This document shows, in pieces, positions 25,518-42,029 of a stretch of DNA of 64,000 nt. Under the pieces are notes generated by a model that was not told the origin of the DNA, ran no database searches, and saw only the letters and a list, made by a program, of their open reading frames with translations. Made by a program: the position numbers and the translations under genes. The DNA is from Aquincola tertiaricarbonis (GTDB lineage Bacteria; Pseudomonadota; Gammaproteobacteria; Burkholderiales; Burkholderiaceae_C). How positions within the stretch are numbered: position 1 is the stretch's first letter; every line of letters starts with the position of its first letter. Location of the stretch: positions 62,001 to 126,000 of the forward strand of contig NZ_JZUE01000011.1 in assembly GCF_000969605.1 (NCBI RefSeq), read 5' to 3'.

Positions 25518-26288
25518 ATGACCACACCCACTGCCAAGCAGGCGCGCATCACGGCCGTTACCAGCGGCAAGGGCGGCGTCGGCAAGACCTTCGTCTCGGC
25601 CAACCTGGCCGCCGCTTGCGCGCAGCGCGGCGAGAAGGTGCTGGTGCTCGATGCCGACCTCGGCCTGGCCAACCTGGACGTGGTGCTGAACCTCGTCCCC
25701 AAGATCACGCTGCACCACGTGTTCACCGGCGAACACACGCTGGCCGAGGCCACGCTGCCCGCGCCGGGCGGCTTCTCGGTGCTGCTGGCCGGCTCGGGCA
25801 TGGTGGAGTATTCGCGGCTCACGCCCGAGGTGCGCGACAAGCTCATCGAGGTGGTGGACACCGTCAAGCCGCTGTACGACCGGGTGATCCTGGACACCGG
25901 CGCCGGCATCTCCGACGTGGTGCTCTACACCGTCTCGCTGGCCGACGAGGTGCTGGTGGTGGCCACGCCCGAGCCCACTTCGCTGACCGACGCCTACGCC
26001 ACCATCAAGGTGCTGGCCACCACGCAGGGCCGGCGCCACATCCGGCTGCTGGCCAACCAGGCCGGCCGGCCCGGCGAGGGCCGCGGCATCTGCAAGCAGC
26101 TGCAGCTGGTGGTGGACCGCTACGTGAGCCCGGGGCTGGATGCCGCACTGCAGCTGGAGTTCATGGGCGAGGTGCCCAGCGATGCCAGCGTGCGCGATGC
26201 GGTGCTGCGGCGCGAGCTGCTGCTCGAAGCCTTCCCGGGTTCGGCCGCGGCCCAGGCCATCGTCGCGCTGGCGGCGAAAATGGCCTGA
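25518..26288 (+). CDS. MinD/ParA-family ATPase, FlhG-like
   Basis: The 256-residue protein has the deviant Walker A GKGGVGKTFVSANLA, DADLGLANLDVVL, and DTGAGISDVVLYTVSLADEVLVVATPEP, the pattern of FlhG (YlxH/FleN) ATPases that set flagellar number and position. No FlhF partner is next to it; instead it follows a diguanylate cyclase and lies beside chemotaxis genes. Its last base overlaps the start of the truncated haemoglobin gene. Confidence 0.88.
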   Translation: MTTPTAKQARITAVTSGKGGVGKTFVSANLAAACAQRGEKVLVLDADLGLANLDVVLNLVPKITLHHVFTGEHTLAEATLPAPGGFSVLLAGSGMVEYSRLTPEVRDKLIEVVDTVKPLYDRVILDTGAGISDVVLYTVSLADEVLVVATPEPTSLTDAYATIKVLATTQGRRHIRLLANQAGRPGEGRGICKQLQLVVDRYVSPGLDAALQLEFMGEVPSDASVRDAVLRRELLLEAFPGSAAAQAIVALAAKMA

Positions 26289-26689
26289 TGGACATCGAAG
26301 AACCCGACGCACCCACGGCTTTCACCCTGCTCGGCGGCGAGCCCGGCGTGCGCGCCCTGGTCGACCGCTTCTACGACCTGATGGACCTGGAGCCGGCCTA
26401 CGCCGGCCTGCGCAGCCTGCATCCCACCACGACGGAAGGCTCGCGCGACAAGCTCTTCTGGTTCCTGTGCGGCTGGCTGGGCGGCCCCAACCACTTCATC
26501 GACCGTTTCGGCCACCCGATGCTGCGCGCCCGGCACCTGCCGTTCGCCATCGGCATCAAGGAGCGCGACCAGTGGATGGCCTGCATGGTGCAGGCGATGG
26601 AAGAGCTGGCCATCGAGCCGGCGATGGCCGAGCGGCTGGGCAAGGCGCTGGCGGGTACGGCGGACTGGATGCGCAACAAAGGCGGGTGA
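26288..26689 (+). CDS. Group II truncated haemoglobin
   Basis: The 133-residue globin has a group II pattern: the B-helix Tyr in RFYDLMD, WFLCGWLGGPNHFIDRFGHPMLRARH with the proximal His region, and the Trp in DQWMACMVQAM at the G8 position that defines the group. It binds O2 or NO in the cytoplasm. It is coupled to the FlhG-like gene by a one-base overlap, an unusual partner for a globin. Confidence 0.9.
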   Translation: MDIEEPDAPTAFTLLGGEPGVRALVDRFYDLMDLEPAYAGLRSLHPTTTEGSRDKLFWFLCGWLGGPNHFIDRFGHPMLRARHLPFAIGIKERDQWMACMVQAMEELAIEPAMAERLGKALAGTADWMRNKGG

Positions 26690-26701
26690 ATGTCAGCACC
26701 C

Positions 26702-26723
26702 GGCGTCACGGGGGCGTGACGCC
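26702..26723. terminator. Hairpin 1 between convergent globin and smr genes
   Basis: GGCGTCACG at 26702-26710 and CGTGACGCC at 26715-26723 pair perfectly around GGGG, 12 bases after the globin stop. No T run. Confidence 0.5.
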
Positions 26724-26738
26724 ACCTCCGGGAGGGTG

Positions 26739-26774
26739 CCGAGGCCGCTTGGGAGCGGCCCGGCGCGGCCTCGG
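26739..26774. terminator. Hairpin 2 between convergent globin and smr genes
   Basis: CCGAGGCCGC and GCGGCCTCGG are perfect 10-base arms with a 16-base loop, ending eight bases before the smr stop. It may act as the terminator for the leftward radC-smr transcript. Confidence 0.5.
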
Positions 26775-26782
26775 CGGGGCTC

Positions 26783-27412
26783 TCAGGTCGACTTCGGCGC
26801 CAGCAGCACCACCAGCGCCCCATGCCCACCTTCACTCGCGCGGGCCGAGACGAAGGCCTGCACCAGCTGGTTCTGCACCAGCCAGCCGCGCACCTTGCCC
26901 TTGAGCACCGGCGTGCGGCCCGGGCTGCCCAGGCCCTTGCCGTGCACCACGCGCACGCAGCGAAAGCCCGCGGCCTGCGCCTCGTGCAGGAAGTCGCCCA
27001 GCTGCTCCCGCGCCTCGTCGCGGCGCAGGCCGTGCAGGTCGATCTGCGCCTGGATGGCCCACTGGCCGCGGCGCAGCCGGCGCGGCACGTCGGCGCCCAC
27101 GTGGTGGCGGCGGTAGCTCAGGCCCTCGTCGGTTTCCAGCAGCGACTCGACGTCGAACTCGTCCGACAGCGCCTGCCGCAGCGCGGCGGCCTCGTCCAGC
27201 TCGCGCTGGCGCGGGTGCGGCTGCGGCCGCGGCGGCAGCACGGTCACGCGGCCGCTGTCGCGCAGCGGCACCACGCCGGCCACGCTGCGCTGGAACAGGT
27301 TGCGCTCGCGCGCCAGCCGCGCTTCCTCGGCGCGGCGCTCGGCGGCCTCGCGCTCGGCCTGCTGCAGCGCGGCCTTCAGCGGACCTAGGGCCTTGAGGTC
27401 GGTGAGCTTCAC
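26783..27412 (-). CDS. Smr/MutS2-domain protein (possible endonuclease)
   Basis: The 209-residue protein has a charged helical N-terminal part and a C-terminal Smr domain with [15 protein letters not shown] and [11 protein letters not shown], the DLHG and HGKG motifs of Smr nucleases. GTG is the start; it overlaps the radC stop by four bases, so the two genes are co-translated. Stand-alone Smr proteins of this type are linked to DNA or RNA cleavage, but the role here is not known. Confidence 0.88.
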   Translation of the reverse strand: MKLTDLKALGPLKAALQQAEREAAERRAEEARLARERNLFQRSVAGVVPLRDSGRVTVLPPRPQPHPRQRELDEAAALRQALSDEFDVESLLETDEGLSYRRHHVGADVPRRLRRGQWAIQAQIDLHGLRRDEAREQLGDFLHEAQAAGFRCVRVVHGKGLGSPGRTPVLKGKVRGWLVQNQLVQAFVSARASEGGHGALVVLLAPKST

Positions 27413-28086
27413 AGCAGCCCCCGTTCGGCGAACGAGACCACATGGTCACGCGCCACCACCAGGTGGTCGAGCACCCGCACGTCCACCAGCCGCAGCGCGC
27501 TGCTCAGGTTTTGCGTCAGCAGCTCGTCGGCGCGCGAGGGCTCGGCCAGACCGGAGGGATGGTTGTGCACCAGCACCACCGCCGCCGCATTCACCGCCAG
27601 CGCGCGCTTGACCACCTCGCGTGGGTACACGGTGGCCTGGCTCAGCGTGCCGCGGAACATCTCTTCCAGGCCGATCAGGTGGTGGCGGGCGTCGAGGAAC
27701 ATCAGCGCGAATACTTCATGGGGCAGGCCGCCCAGCTGCAGCCTGACATAGTCCTTCACCGCGGCCGGGCTCTCGAACAACGGCCGCTCGGCCAGCCGTT
27801 GCGCCATCGATCGGCGGGCGATCTCGAGCACCGCGGCCAGTTCCGCCCGCTTGGCGTCGCCGCCCAGGCCCTTGACCGTCTTCAGTTCGGCCAGCGTGGC
27901 CTGCATCAGCCCGGGCAGGCCGCCAAAGCGCTGCAACAAGGCCTGCGCCATGGCCAGCACGCCCTGCCCGGCAGTGCCGGTGCGCAGCAGCAAGGCCAGC
28001 AGTTCGGCATCGGCCAGCGACGCCGGGCCACGGGCCAGCAGCTTCTCGCGCGGGCGCAATTCGGCGGGCAAGTCCTTGAGTGACAT
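27409..28086 (-). CDS. radC: RadC-family JAB1/MPN domain protein
   Basis: The 225-residue protein has the helix-hairpin-helix N-terminal region ([19 protein letters not shown]) and the C-terminal JAMM metalloprotease-like motif with [14 protein letters not shown]. Despite the name, a DNA repair role for RadC is not established. ATG at 28086 is preferred over a TTG two codons earlier. It is divergent from fkpB across about 56 bases. Confidence 0.92.
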   Translation of the reverse strand: MSLKDLPAELRPREKLLARGPASLADAELLALLLRTGTAGQGVLAMAQALLQRFGGLPGLMQATLAELKTVKGLGGDAKRAELAAVLEIARRSMAQRLAERPLFESPAAVKDYVRLQLGGLPHEVFALMFLDARHHLIGLEEMFRGTLSQATVYPREVVKRALAVNAAAVVLVHNHPSGLAEPSRADELLTQNLSSALRLVDVRVLDHLVVARDHVVSFAERGLL

Positions 28087-28142
28087 GGGCAAGAGGGCGC
28101 GGCCCGTAAAATCGCGGCCCAGTCTATCGCCCGTGAGTCGCC

Positions 28143-28585
28143 GTGACCGCCATCGCAGAAGGGTCGTTCCTGACCTTGCACTACCGCCTCGCCGGCCCCG
28201 ACGGCGCGGACATCGTCAACACCTTCGCCGAGAAGCCCGCCACCCTGTCGCTGGGCACCGGCGAGCTGTCGCCCGCGATGGAAGCGCGCCTGATCGGCCT
28301 GGAAGAGGGCACCCGCCAGACCTTCGAGCTGGCCCCGGGCGAAGCCTTCGGCGAGCGCAACCCCGAGATGCTGCAGCGGGTCAAGCGCTCGCTGCTGCGC
28401 GAGCTGGGCGACCCCGACGCGGTGTACCGCCGCGGCGACGTGGTGCAGTTCCCCACGCCCGACGGCCAGGGCGCCTATGCCGGCGTCATCCGCGAGGAGG
28501 GCGACGACTGGCTGCTGTTCGACTTCAACCATCCGCTGGCCGGCCTGCCCGTCACCTTCGAGGTGTCGGTGATCGGGGTGCTGTG

Positions 28586-28586
<1 letters not shown>
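28143..28586 (+). CDS. fkpB: FKBP-type peptidyl-prolyl isomerase (SlpA/FkpB)
   Basis: The 147-residue protein matches FkpB/SlpA in length and in [29 protein letters not shown] and [19 protein letters not shown], including the inserted IF domain between FKBP strands. It is a cytoplasmic prolyl isomerase and chaperone. It starts with GTG, and its stop overlaps the ispH start by one base. fkpB-ispH is a conserved gene pair in proteobacteria. Confidence 0.92.
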
Positions 28587-30978
<2,392 letters not shown>

Positions 30979-31019
30979 GCGCGGCTTCGCTGACCACAGC
31001 GAGACCACACAAGATACCC

Positions 31020-31110
31020 GGAAAGGTGGCAGAGTGGTCGAATGCGCCGGACTCGAAATCCGGTGTACGGTTATGCCGTACCGTGGGTTCGAATCCCACC
31101 CTTTCCGCCA
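31020..31110 (+). tRNA. tRNA-Ser (anticodon CGA)
   Basis: The 91-nucleotide tRNA has acceptor arms GGAAAGG (31020-31026) and CCTTTCC (31100-31106), discriminator G and encoded CCA. The anticodon stem CCGGA/TCCGG encloses CTCGAAA with anticodon CGA at 31054-31056, reading UCG. A long variable arm and GTTCGAATC T-loop confirm a class II serine tRNA. Confidence 0.97.
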
Positions 31111-31142
31111 AAACAAACGTTGAACGACGTTGATCTTCCAAG

Positions 31143-31171
31143 AGCCGCCCCTCATCGGGCGGCTTTTTTTT
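31143..31171 (+). terminator. Rho-independent terminator after tRNA-Ser
   Basis: AGCCGCCC and GGGCGGCT form an eight-pair stem with loop CTCATC, followed by eight T residues (31164-31171). Confidence 0.92.
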
Positions 31172-31226
31172 GCCCGCGCCGGCCGTGGCGGCCGCGGCCG
31201 GGTACTGCAGTTGCCGCGCAGGGCGC

Positions 31227-32183
31227 ATGAACCTCGCCGATGCCCTGATCTGCCTCGTGGTGCTGGCCAGCGTCTTCGTGGGCTGGCGGCGCGGCTTCGT
31301 GCTGTCGGCGGTGGAACTGCTGTGCCTGGTGGCCGCGGTGCTGGTGGCCTTCGTGGGTTACGCGCCGCTGGCGGCCTGGCTGGGTGCGCAGCAGGCCGCG
31401 CTGGGCGTGTGGGCGGCGCCGGCGAGCTTCCTCGGGCTGTACATCGTCGCGCGCATCCTGCTGGGCGCGGTGGCGCAGGCGGTGCTGCGGCGGGTGCCGG
31501 CGCCGGTGCATGGCCATGGCGCCAACCGGGCGCTGGGCATGCTGCCTGGCACGGCCAACGGGCTGATCAACGCCACCGTCGTGGCGATGCTGCTGCTGGT
31601 GATGCCGTTCTCCGACCGCGTGAGCACCGCGATGCGCGACAGCCTGCTGGCCGAGCGGCTGGCAGCCCCGGCGGAATGGGTGGAGGCCCGGCTCGGGCCG
31701 ATCTTCGACCCGGCGGTGCAGCAGACGCTGAACAAGCTGACGGTGCGCCCGGGCTCGCGCGACACGGTCAAGCTGCCCTTCGCCGTGACCGATCCCCGCC
31801 CGCGGCCGGACCTGGAAGCGCAGATGCTGGTGCTGGTGAACCAGGCGCGCCAGCGGCAGGGCCTGAAGCCGCTGGCCGCCGATCCGGCCGCCACCGAGGT
31901 GGCCCGCGCCCATTCGCGCGACATGTTCGCGCGCAGCTACTTCTCGCACATCACGCCCGAGGGCCGCGATCCCTTCGACCGCATGCGCGCCGGCCAGCTG
32001 CGCTACCTGGCCGCGGGCGAGAACCTGGCGCTGGCGCGCACGCTGGGCATGGCTCACCAGGGCCTGATGGACTCGCCGGGCCACCGCGCCAACATCCTGC
32101 GGCCGGCCTTCGGCCGCGTGGGCATCGGCGTGCTGGACGGCGGCCGCCACGGGCTGATGGTGACGCAGAACTTCCGCAACTGA
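31227..32183 (+). CDS. CvpA-like membrane domain fused to CAP (SCP/YkwD) domain
   Basis: The protein has 318 residues. Residues 1 to about 145 contain four hydrophobic segments in the CvpA pattern (MNLADALICLVVLASVFVGW, RRGFVLSAVELL, then GMLPGTANGLINATVVAMLL). Residues about 195-315 are a CAP domain with LVNQARQRQGLKPL, VARAHSRDMFARSYFSH, GENLA and DSPGHRANIL, the bacterial YkwD type. The CAP part probably faces the periplasm. CvpA proteins relate to colicin V export and envelope stress tolerance; CAP domains are secreted modules of unclear activity. The ATG at 31227 gives a CvpA-like start. Confidence 0.85.
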   Translation: MNLADALICLVVLASVFVGWRRGFVLSAVELLCLVAAVLVAFVGYAPLAAWLGAQQAALGVWAAPASFLGLYIVARILLGAVAQAVLRRVPAPVHGHGANRALGMLPGTANGLINATVVAMLLLVMPFSDRVSTAMRDSLLAERLAAPAEWVEARLGPIFDPAVQQTLNKLTVRPGSRDTVKLPFAVTDPRPRPDLEAQMLVLVNQARQRQGLKPLAADPAATEVARAHSRDMFARSYFSHITPEGRDPFDRMRAGQLRYLAAGENLALARTLGMAHQGLMDSPGHRANILRPAFGRVGIGVLDGGRHGLMVTQNFRN

Positions 32184-32288
32184 GCGCTGCGGCGGCACGG
32201 TGCGCCAGGCGGGGATGGCCCCTGCCCACTGGCCACTGGGGCTGTTAACCTGCACCGGCGCACCCAGCGCTGCTGTCAAGGAGTACGC

Positions 32289-33787
<1,499 letters not shown>

Positions 33788-33788
<1 letters not shown>

Positions 33789-34567
33789 TGGCACGCATCC
33801 TGGTCATCGAGGACCATGCGGTGAACCTGGCATTGATGACCTACCTGCTCAAGGCCTACCAGCACGAGGTGATCGGCGCCATCGACGGCGAGCAGGGGCT
33901 GGCGCTGGCGCGCGAGTCGGTGCCCGACCTGGTGCTGCTGGACGTGGAGCTGCCGGGCATGAGCGGCATCGACGTGGCGCGTGCGCTGCGGGCCGACGTG
34001 CGCACCGCGCATGTGCCGCTGCTGGCGGTGACGGCCAGCGCCATGCGCGGCGACCGCGAGCGGCTGATGTCGATGGGCTTCGACGGCTATGCCTCCAAGC
34101 CCATCGATCCCAAGACCTTCAATGGCTGGATCGAAGGCTTCCTGCGGCCTGCCGCCGCGCCCGGCGATGCCGGCCAGCCGCTGTTGCTGGTGGTGGACGA
34201 CGTGCCGGCCAACCTGCTGCTCAAGCGCAGCTGCCTGGTGCCGCTGGGCTTCCGCGTGCTCACCGCCCACCGGCCCGACGAGGCCCTGGCCATGGCGCGC
34301 TACAACCCGCCGGACCTGATCCTGTCCGACGTGGGCATGCCCGAGGGTGGCGGCTTCGACTTCATCCAGCAGGTCAAGCAGGTGCCCGCGCTGCGCGACG
34401 TGCCCTTCATCTTCATCACCTCCACCCACCACGATTCGGTGATGGAGCAGCAGGCCCTGGCCCTGGGCGCCACCCGCTACCTGATGCGGCCGCTGTCACC
34501 GGAGCAGCTGGTGGCCGAGGTGCGTGCCTGCCTGCGCCGGCCGCCCGCGCCGGCCCAGAATGGCTGA
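33788..34567 (+). CDS. Response regulator with two receiver domains
   Basis: The 259-residue protein consists of two receivers with no output domain. The first has IEDHAVN and Asp52 in LLDVELPGMSG, with the conserved Lys in SKPIDP. The second has VDDVPANLLL and Asp181 in ILSDVGMPEGGG, but its switch lysine position reads LMRPLSP, with Arg in place of Lys. The protein may work as a phosphorelay carrier or sink. Both ends overlap neighbours by one base: kinase upstream and enoyl-CoA hydratase homologue downstream. Confidence 0.92.
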
Positions 34568-35373
34568 TGGACGATGAACCCAAACACCCGCCGGAAGCCG
34601 GCCCGCCGCAGCTGCGGATCGACAAGCCCTCGCACATTGCCACGCTGAGCCTGCGCCGGCCGGCACAGCGCAACAGCCTGACCGACGACGACCTGCATGC
34701 ACTGCTGGACGCCATCGCACAAGTGGATGCCGAGCCAGCGGTGCGCGTGCTGGTGCTGCGGGCCGACACCACCGGCCAGCCGCGGCCGGTGTTCAGCGCC
34801 GGCTACCACGTGGGCGGCTTCGACCAGGGCGACCACGGTCCGCAGCTGTTCGAGCGGGTGCCCGAGGCGCTGGAACGTGCCCGCCCGCTGACGCTGTGCG
34901 CGATGAACGGCAGCGTGTACGGCGGCGCCACCGACCTGGTGCTGGCCTGCGACCTGCGCCTGGCGCTGGCCGGTACCGAGCTGCGCATGCCCGCCTGCAT
35001 GCTGGGCCTGCACTACTACCCCAGCGGCCTGCGCCGCTACGCCAACCGGCTGGGGCTCAACCTGGCCAAGCGCGCCTTCCTCACCGGCCAGGCGCTGCCG
35101 GTGCAGCGGCTGGCCGATGCCGCGCAGCTCTTCGAGCAGGTGGTCGATGCGGCGCATTTCGACGCCGCGGTGCAGCAGCTGGCCACGCGGCTGGCCGGCC
35201 TGGCGCCGCTGGCCGCGCAGGCCACCAAGCAGTCGCTCAACGAGATCGCGGCCGGCCGCTACGACGAAGCGCTGCTGCGCCGGCGCGAGGCGGCCAGCAT
35301 GGCCAGCGCCGATTTCGCCGAGGGCCGCGCGGCCTTCGCGGCGCGGCGGCCGCCGCGGTTCAGCGGGCGTTGA
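34567..35373 (+). CDS. Enoyl-CoA hydratase/isomerase family protein
   Basis: The 268-residue crotonase-fold protein has RRPAQRNSLTDDDLHALL, FSAGYHVGGFD, NGSVYGGATDLVLACDLRLA and a late ATKQSLNEI helix. Of the two hydratase glutamates, the GGATDL segment has Thr-Asp where many hydratases have Glu, so the reaction may differ from simple hydration. It is the third member of a tightly coupled operon with a histidine kinase and a two-receiver protein, an odd pairing. Its last 14 bases overlap the convergent lipoprotein gene. Confidence 0.85.
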   Translation: MDDEPKHPPEAGPPQLRIDKPSHIATLSLRRPAQRNSLTDDDLHALLDAIAQVDAEPAVRVLVLRADTTGQPRPVFSAGYHVGGFDQGDHGPQLFERVPEALERARPLTLCAMNGSVYGGATDLVLACDLRLALAGTELRMPACMLGLHYYPSGLRRYANRLGLNLAKRAFLTGQALPVQRLADAAQLFEQVVDAAHFDAAVQQLATRLAGLAPLAAQATKQSLNEIAAGRYDEALLRRREAASMASADFAEGRAAFAARRPPRFSGR

Positions 35374-36562
35374 AGCGTTCCAGCTTGGCGGCGTAGATCG
35401 CACGCTGCTGGCTGTTGCCGCTGGCGTCCCGCGCGGCCTGCAGCGCGCGCTGCGCCTGCGGCGGGTTGCCCAGGCCCAGCCAGGCGATGGCCAGCCCGTG
35501 GTGGCAGGGCGCGCCGCAGCCGCCGCGGTCGATCTCCCGCTGGAAGAGGCTGCGCGCGGCGCCGAAGTCCTGCTGGCGCAGGGCGGCCATCGCCCGGTCG
35601 TAGGAGCGCAAGGGTGGCTCGGGCTCGATCGCGGCCAGCCGTGCGGCCACCGCGGCCGCCTCGTCGCTGCGGCCCTGGGCCTGCAGCGCCATGCGCAGGT
35701 TGTCCAGCGCGTCGCGGTGCTCGGGCGCGCGGGCCAGCACCGTGCGCAACAGCGCCTCGGCCTCGGCCGGCAGGCCGCCGCGCAGGTACACCACCGCCAG
35801 CGTGTTGCGCGCCGGCTCGAAGCCTGGCGAATGCCGCAGCGCCTCGCGTGCATGCGCATGCGCCTCGGGCAGGCGGCCCTGCGCCAGGGCCTCGGCGGCG
35901 CGGTTGTTCATGAACATGGCCAGCACCATGGCTTCGGAGATGGGCTGGCGCTTCTGGCCCAGCAGGTCTTCGCCCGGCAGGAAGTCCACCGTCAGGAAGG
36001 CCTGCAGGTCGTAGCGGCTGCCGGCGTCGCGCAGCGGCCGGCCCAGCGTCAGGTTGACATGGCCGCTGGTGAACAGCAGGCCGCCTTCGCGGGTGTAGGC
36101 GGGCTCCGCCTGCACCAGGTTGTAGGTGACGGCCAGGCCCTGCGCCCTGGCCAGCGCCGCCGTCATGATGACCAGAGACAGGCAGTTGCCGGCCCGTGCC
36201 TCGAAGGCCTGCGCCGCGGTGCGGGTGATGGTGGCGTCGTACTCCAGCCGCAGGTCGCCGCGGGTGTTCAGCGCCTGCACCAGCGCCGCGGGTTGCCGTT
36301 GCTGCGCCGGGCGCGGCAGGCTTCCGGCCAGGTACTGCCGCATTGCCGGGCTGAGGGCGAACACCTCCTCCGCGCTGATGGGCATGCTGGCCGGGGTGAA
36401 GCGGGCATCGGCAGGCGGCACCGGGGGCAGGGCGCCGGGCGGCGTGCTGGCGCAGCCGGCCAGCGCAGCCACGCTGGCCGCCAGCCAGCACAGCGGCCGC
36501 AGCCGCCGCCAGCCCGGCAGCGGCAGCAGGTTCCACGGGGCAGGGCGCGCGGTGGCTGGCAT
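35360..36562 (-). CDS. Lipoprotein with transglutaminase-like region and TPR repeats
   Basis: The 400-residue protein has a basic N terminus, a hydrophobic stretch and a lipobox LAGC near residue 36, so it is probably an outer-membrane or periplasmic lipoprotein. Residues about 90-200 contain EARAGNCLSLVIMTAALARAQGL and a later GHVNL, consistent with a transglutaminase-like Cys-His core. Residues about 220-390 are tetratricopeptide repeats (GRLPEAHAHAREALRHSPGF, GLPAEAEALLRTVLARAPEH). GGAG precedes the ATG. The function is unknown; a role in envelope protein complexes is inference. Confidence 0.82.
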   Translation of the reverse strand: MPATARPAPWNLLPLPGWRRLRPLCWLAASVAALAGCASTPPGALPPVPPADARFTPASMPISAEEVFALSPAMRQYLAGSLPRPAQQRQPAALVQALNTRGDLRLEYDATITRTAAQAFEARAGNCLSLVIMTAALARAQGLAVTYNLVQAEPAYTREGGLLFTSGHVNLTLGRPLRDAGSRYDLQAFLTVDFLPGEDLLGQKRQPISEAMVLAMFMNNRAAEALAQGRLPEAHAHAREALRHSPGFEPARNTLAVVYLRGGLPAEAEALLRTVLARAPEHRDALDNLRMALQAQGRSDEAAAVAARLAAIEPEPPLRSYDRAMAALRQQDFGAARSLFQREIDRGGCGAPCHHGLAIAWLGLGNPPQAQRALQAARDASGNSQQRAIYAAKLERFNAR

Positions 36563-36666
36563 GGCAGCTCCGGAGTGGCAGACGACCCGGCCACGCTACG
36601 CCTGCGCGGCAGGCGCGGCAAGCGTGCCACCCCTGAACCGGGCCGCCGCGGTGTGCCGCGGGGCCG

Positions 36667-37580
36667 TCAGCCCGCGCGCTTGGCCAGCAGCGCGCGCGCC
36701 ACGCGGGACTGGCTGGCGCGGCCCAGCACCTCGCTGATCCACGCGCCGGCATCCACCAGCGCATCCAGGTCGATGCCGGTGTGCGCGCCCAGGCCGTGCA
36801 GCAGGTACACCACGTCCTCGGTGGCCACGTTGCCGGTGGCGCCCTTGGCATAGGGGCAGCCGCCCAGGCCGGCGATCGAGCTGTCGAAGCTGCGCAGCCC
36901 GAACTGGTACGAGGCGAACACGTTGGCCACGCCCATGCCGTAGGTGTCGTGGTAGTGGCCGGCCAGCTGCGCCACCGGGATGTTTGCGGCGACCGCTTCC
37001 AGCATGCGCTGCACCGTGGCCGGCGTGCCGGTGCCGATGGTGTCGCCCAGCGAGACCTCGTAGCTGCCCAGCTCGAACAGCCGGCGCGCCACTTCGGCCA
37101 CCTGCTGCGGCGCCACTGGCCCTTCATACGGGCAGGCGATCACGCAGGACAAGTAGCCGCGCACCCGCACGCCGTCGCGCCGCGCGGCTTCGAACACCGG
37201 CTCGAAGCGAGCGATGGATTCGGCGATGGAGCAGTTGATGTTCTTCTGCGAGAAGGCTTCCGACGCGGCGGCGAACACCGCCACCTCCTTCGCGCCCGCG
37301 GCCACCGCGGCCTCGTAGCCCTTCATGTTGGGCGCCAGCACCGGGTAGTTCACCGGCTGCGGCGTGGCCGGCAGGTCGTGCAGGCCGGCCATGATGGCGG
37401 CATGGTCGGCCATCTGCGGCACCCACTTCGGCGAGACGAAGGAGGTGGCCTCGATGTCGCGCAGGCCGGCCAGGGCCAGCTTGCCGATGAGCTCGAGCTT
37501 GGTGGCCGTGGTCACCACCTGCTTCTCGTTCTGCAGGCCGTCGCGCGGGCCCACTTCCACGATGCGGACCTGGTTCGTCG

Positions 37581-37584
<4 letters not shown>
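36667..37584 (-). CDS. mvaB: Hydroxymethylglutaryl-CoA lyase
   Basis: The 305-residue TIM-barrel enzyme has VEVGPRDGLQNEKQVV, SFVSPKWVPQMAD, GHYHDTYGMGVANV and GGCPYAKGATGNVATED with the catalytic Cys loop. It splits HMG-CoA into acetyl-CoA and acetoacetate, the last step of leucine degradation. Its ATG overlaps the mccA stop by four bases (ATGA). It ends the operon. Confidence 0.94.
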
Positions 37585-39584
<2,000 letters not shown>

Positions 39585-39606
39585 GGGCTTGAAGCTCCTG
39601 ATGGCT

Positions 39607-40401
39607 TTATTCGGCTGCGGCCGGCTTCCAGGCCGGCGCGCGTTTGTCGAGGAAGGCACCCAGGCCCTCCTTCGCTTCGGGCGTGGCGCGCAACTCGGCG
39701 ATGCGCCGGGCGGTGTCCTCGATCAGCGCCGCATCCACCGGCCGGTGGGCCACCGCGCGGATCAGCGCCTTGGAAGCCGCCTGCGCCTTCGGGCCGCCGG
39801 CCAGGAGCGCGTCCACCACGGCCTGCACCGCGGCGTCGAGCTGCTCGGGCTCGGCCACCTCGTGCACCAGCCCCAGCTCGCGGGCGCGGGCGGCGCTGAT
39901 GCGCTCGGCGGTCTGGAAATAGCGGTAGGCCTGGCGCTCGCCGATGGCGCGCACCACGTACGGGCTGATCACGCCGGGCAGGATGCCCAGCCGAACTTCC
40001 GACGTGGCAAACGACGCGGCGGTGCTGGCTACGCAGATGTCGCAGGCCGCGGCCAGGCCCATGCCGCCGCCCATCGCGGCGCCCTGCACCCGGGCGATGG
40101 TGGGCGTGCGGCATTCGGCCAGCACGCGGAACAGCTCGGCCAGCCGGCGGGCATCGACCAGGTTGTCCTCGGTGCTGGCGGCGCCCTGGCGCTTCATCCA
40201 GTTCAGGTCGGCGCCGGCCGAGAAGCTCTTGCCGCGGCCGGCCAGCACGATCACGCGTACCGCCTCGTCGGCGTCCAGCGCCTGCAGCGCGCCGGTCAGT
40301 TCGGCGATCAGGCTTTCGTCGAAGGCGTTGTGAACTTCGGCGCGGCTCATCCACAGCCACGCCACCGGGCCCTGGTGGGAGATGTCTATGCAAGTGGGCA
40401 T
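39607..40401 (-). CDS. liuC: Methylglutaconyl-CoA hydratase (enoyl-CoA hydratase family)
   Basis: The 264-residue crotonase-fold protein has SFSAGADLNWMKRQG, VQGAAMGGGMGLAAACDICVA and SEVRLGILPGVISPYVVRAIG, all with family-typical active-site spacing. Position between mccB and mccA assigns it to hydration of 3-methylglutaconyl-CoA. GGGAG precedes ATG 40401; an ATG six codons upstream, overlapping the mccB stop (TGATG), is also possible. Confidence 0.9.
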   Translation of the reverse strand: MPTCIDISHQGPVAWLWMSRAEVHNAFDESLIAELTGALQALDADEAVRVIVLAGRGKSFSAGADLNWMKRQGAASTEDNLVDARRLAELFRVLAECRTPTIARVQGAAMGGGMGLAAACDICVASTAASFATSEVRLGILPGVISPYVVRAIGERQAYRYFQTAERISAARARELGLVHEVAEPEQLDAAVQAVVDALLAGGPKAQAASKALIRAVAHRPVDAALIEDTARRIAELRATPEAKEGLGAFLDKRAPAWKPAAAE

Positions 40402-40418
40402 CGTCGTCACTCCCGCCA

Positions 40419-42026
<1,608 letters not shown>

Positions 42027-42029
42027 GGC

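Noticed and set aside
25518-26288. Calling the MinD-family ATPase a plasmid or chromosome ParA
   Set aside because: No ParB gene or parS-like site is adjacent, and the sequence pattern fits FlhG better.
31020-31171. tRNA-Ser as an integration site for a mobile island
   Set aside because: No integrase, no repeated tRNA 3' end and no foreign gene set follow; the tRNA is intact with its own terminator.
34567-35373. Assigning the crotonase homologue to leucine degradation as a second liuC
   Set aside because: It lies in a different operon and on the opposite strand from the liu genes, and a better liuC candidate is inside the liu operon.
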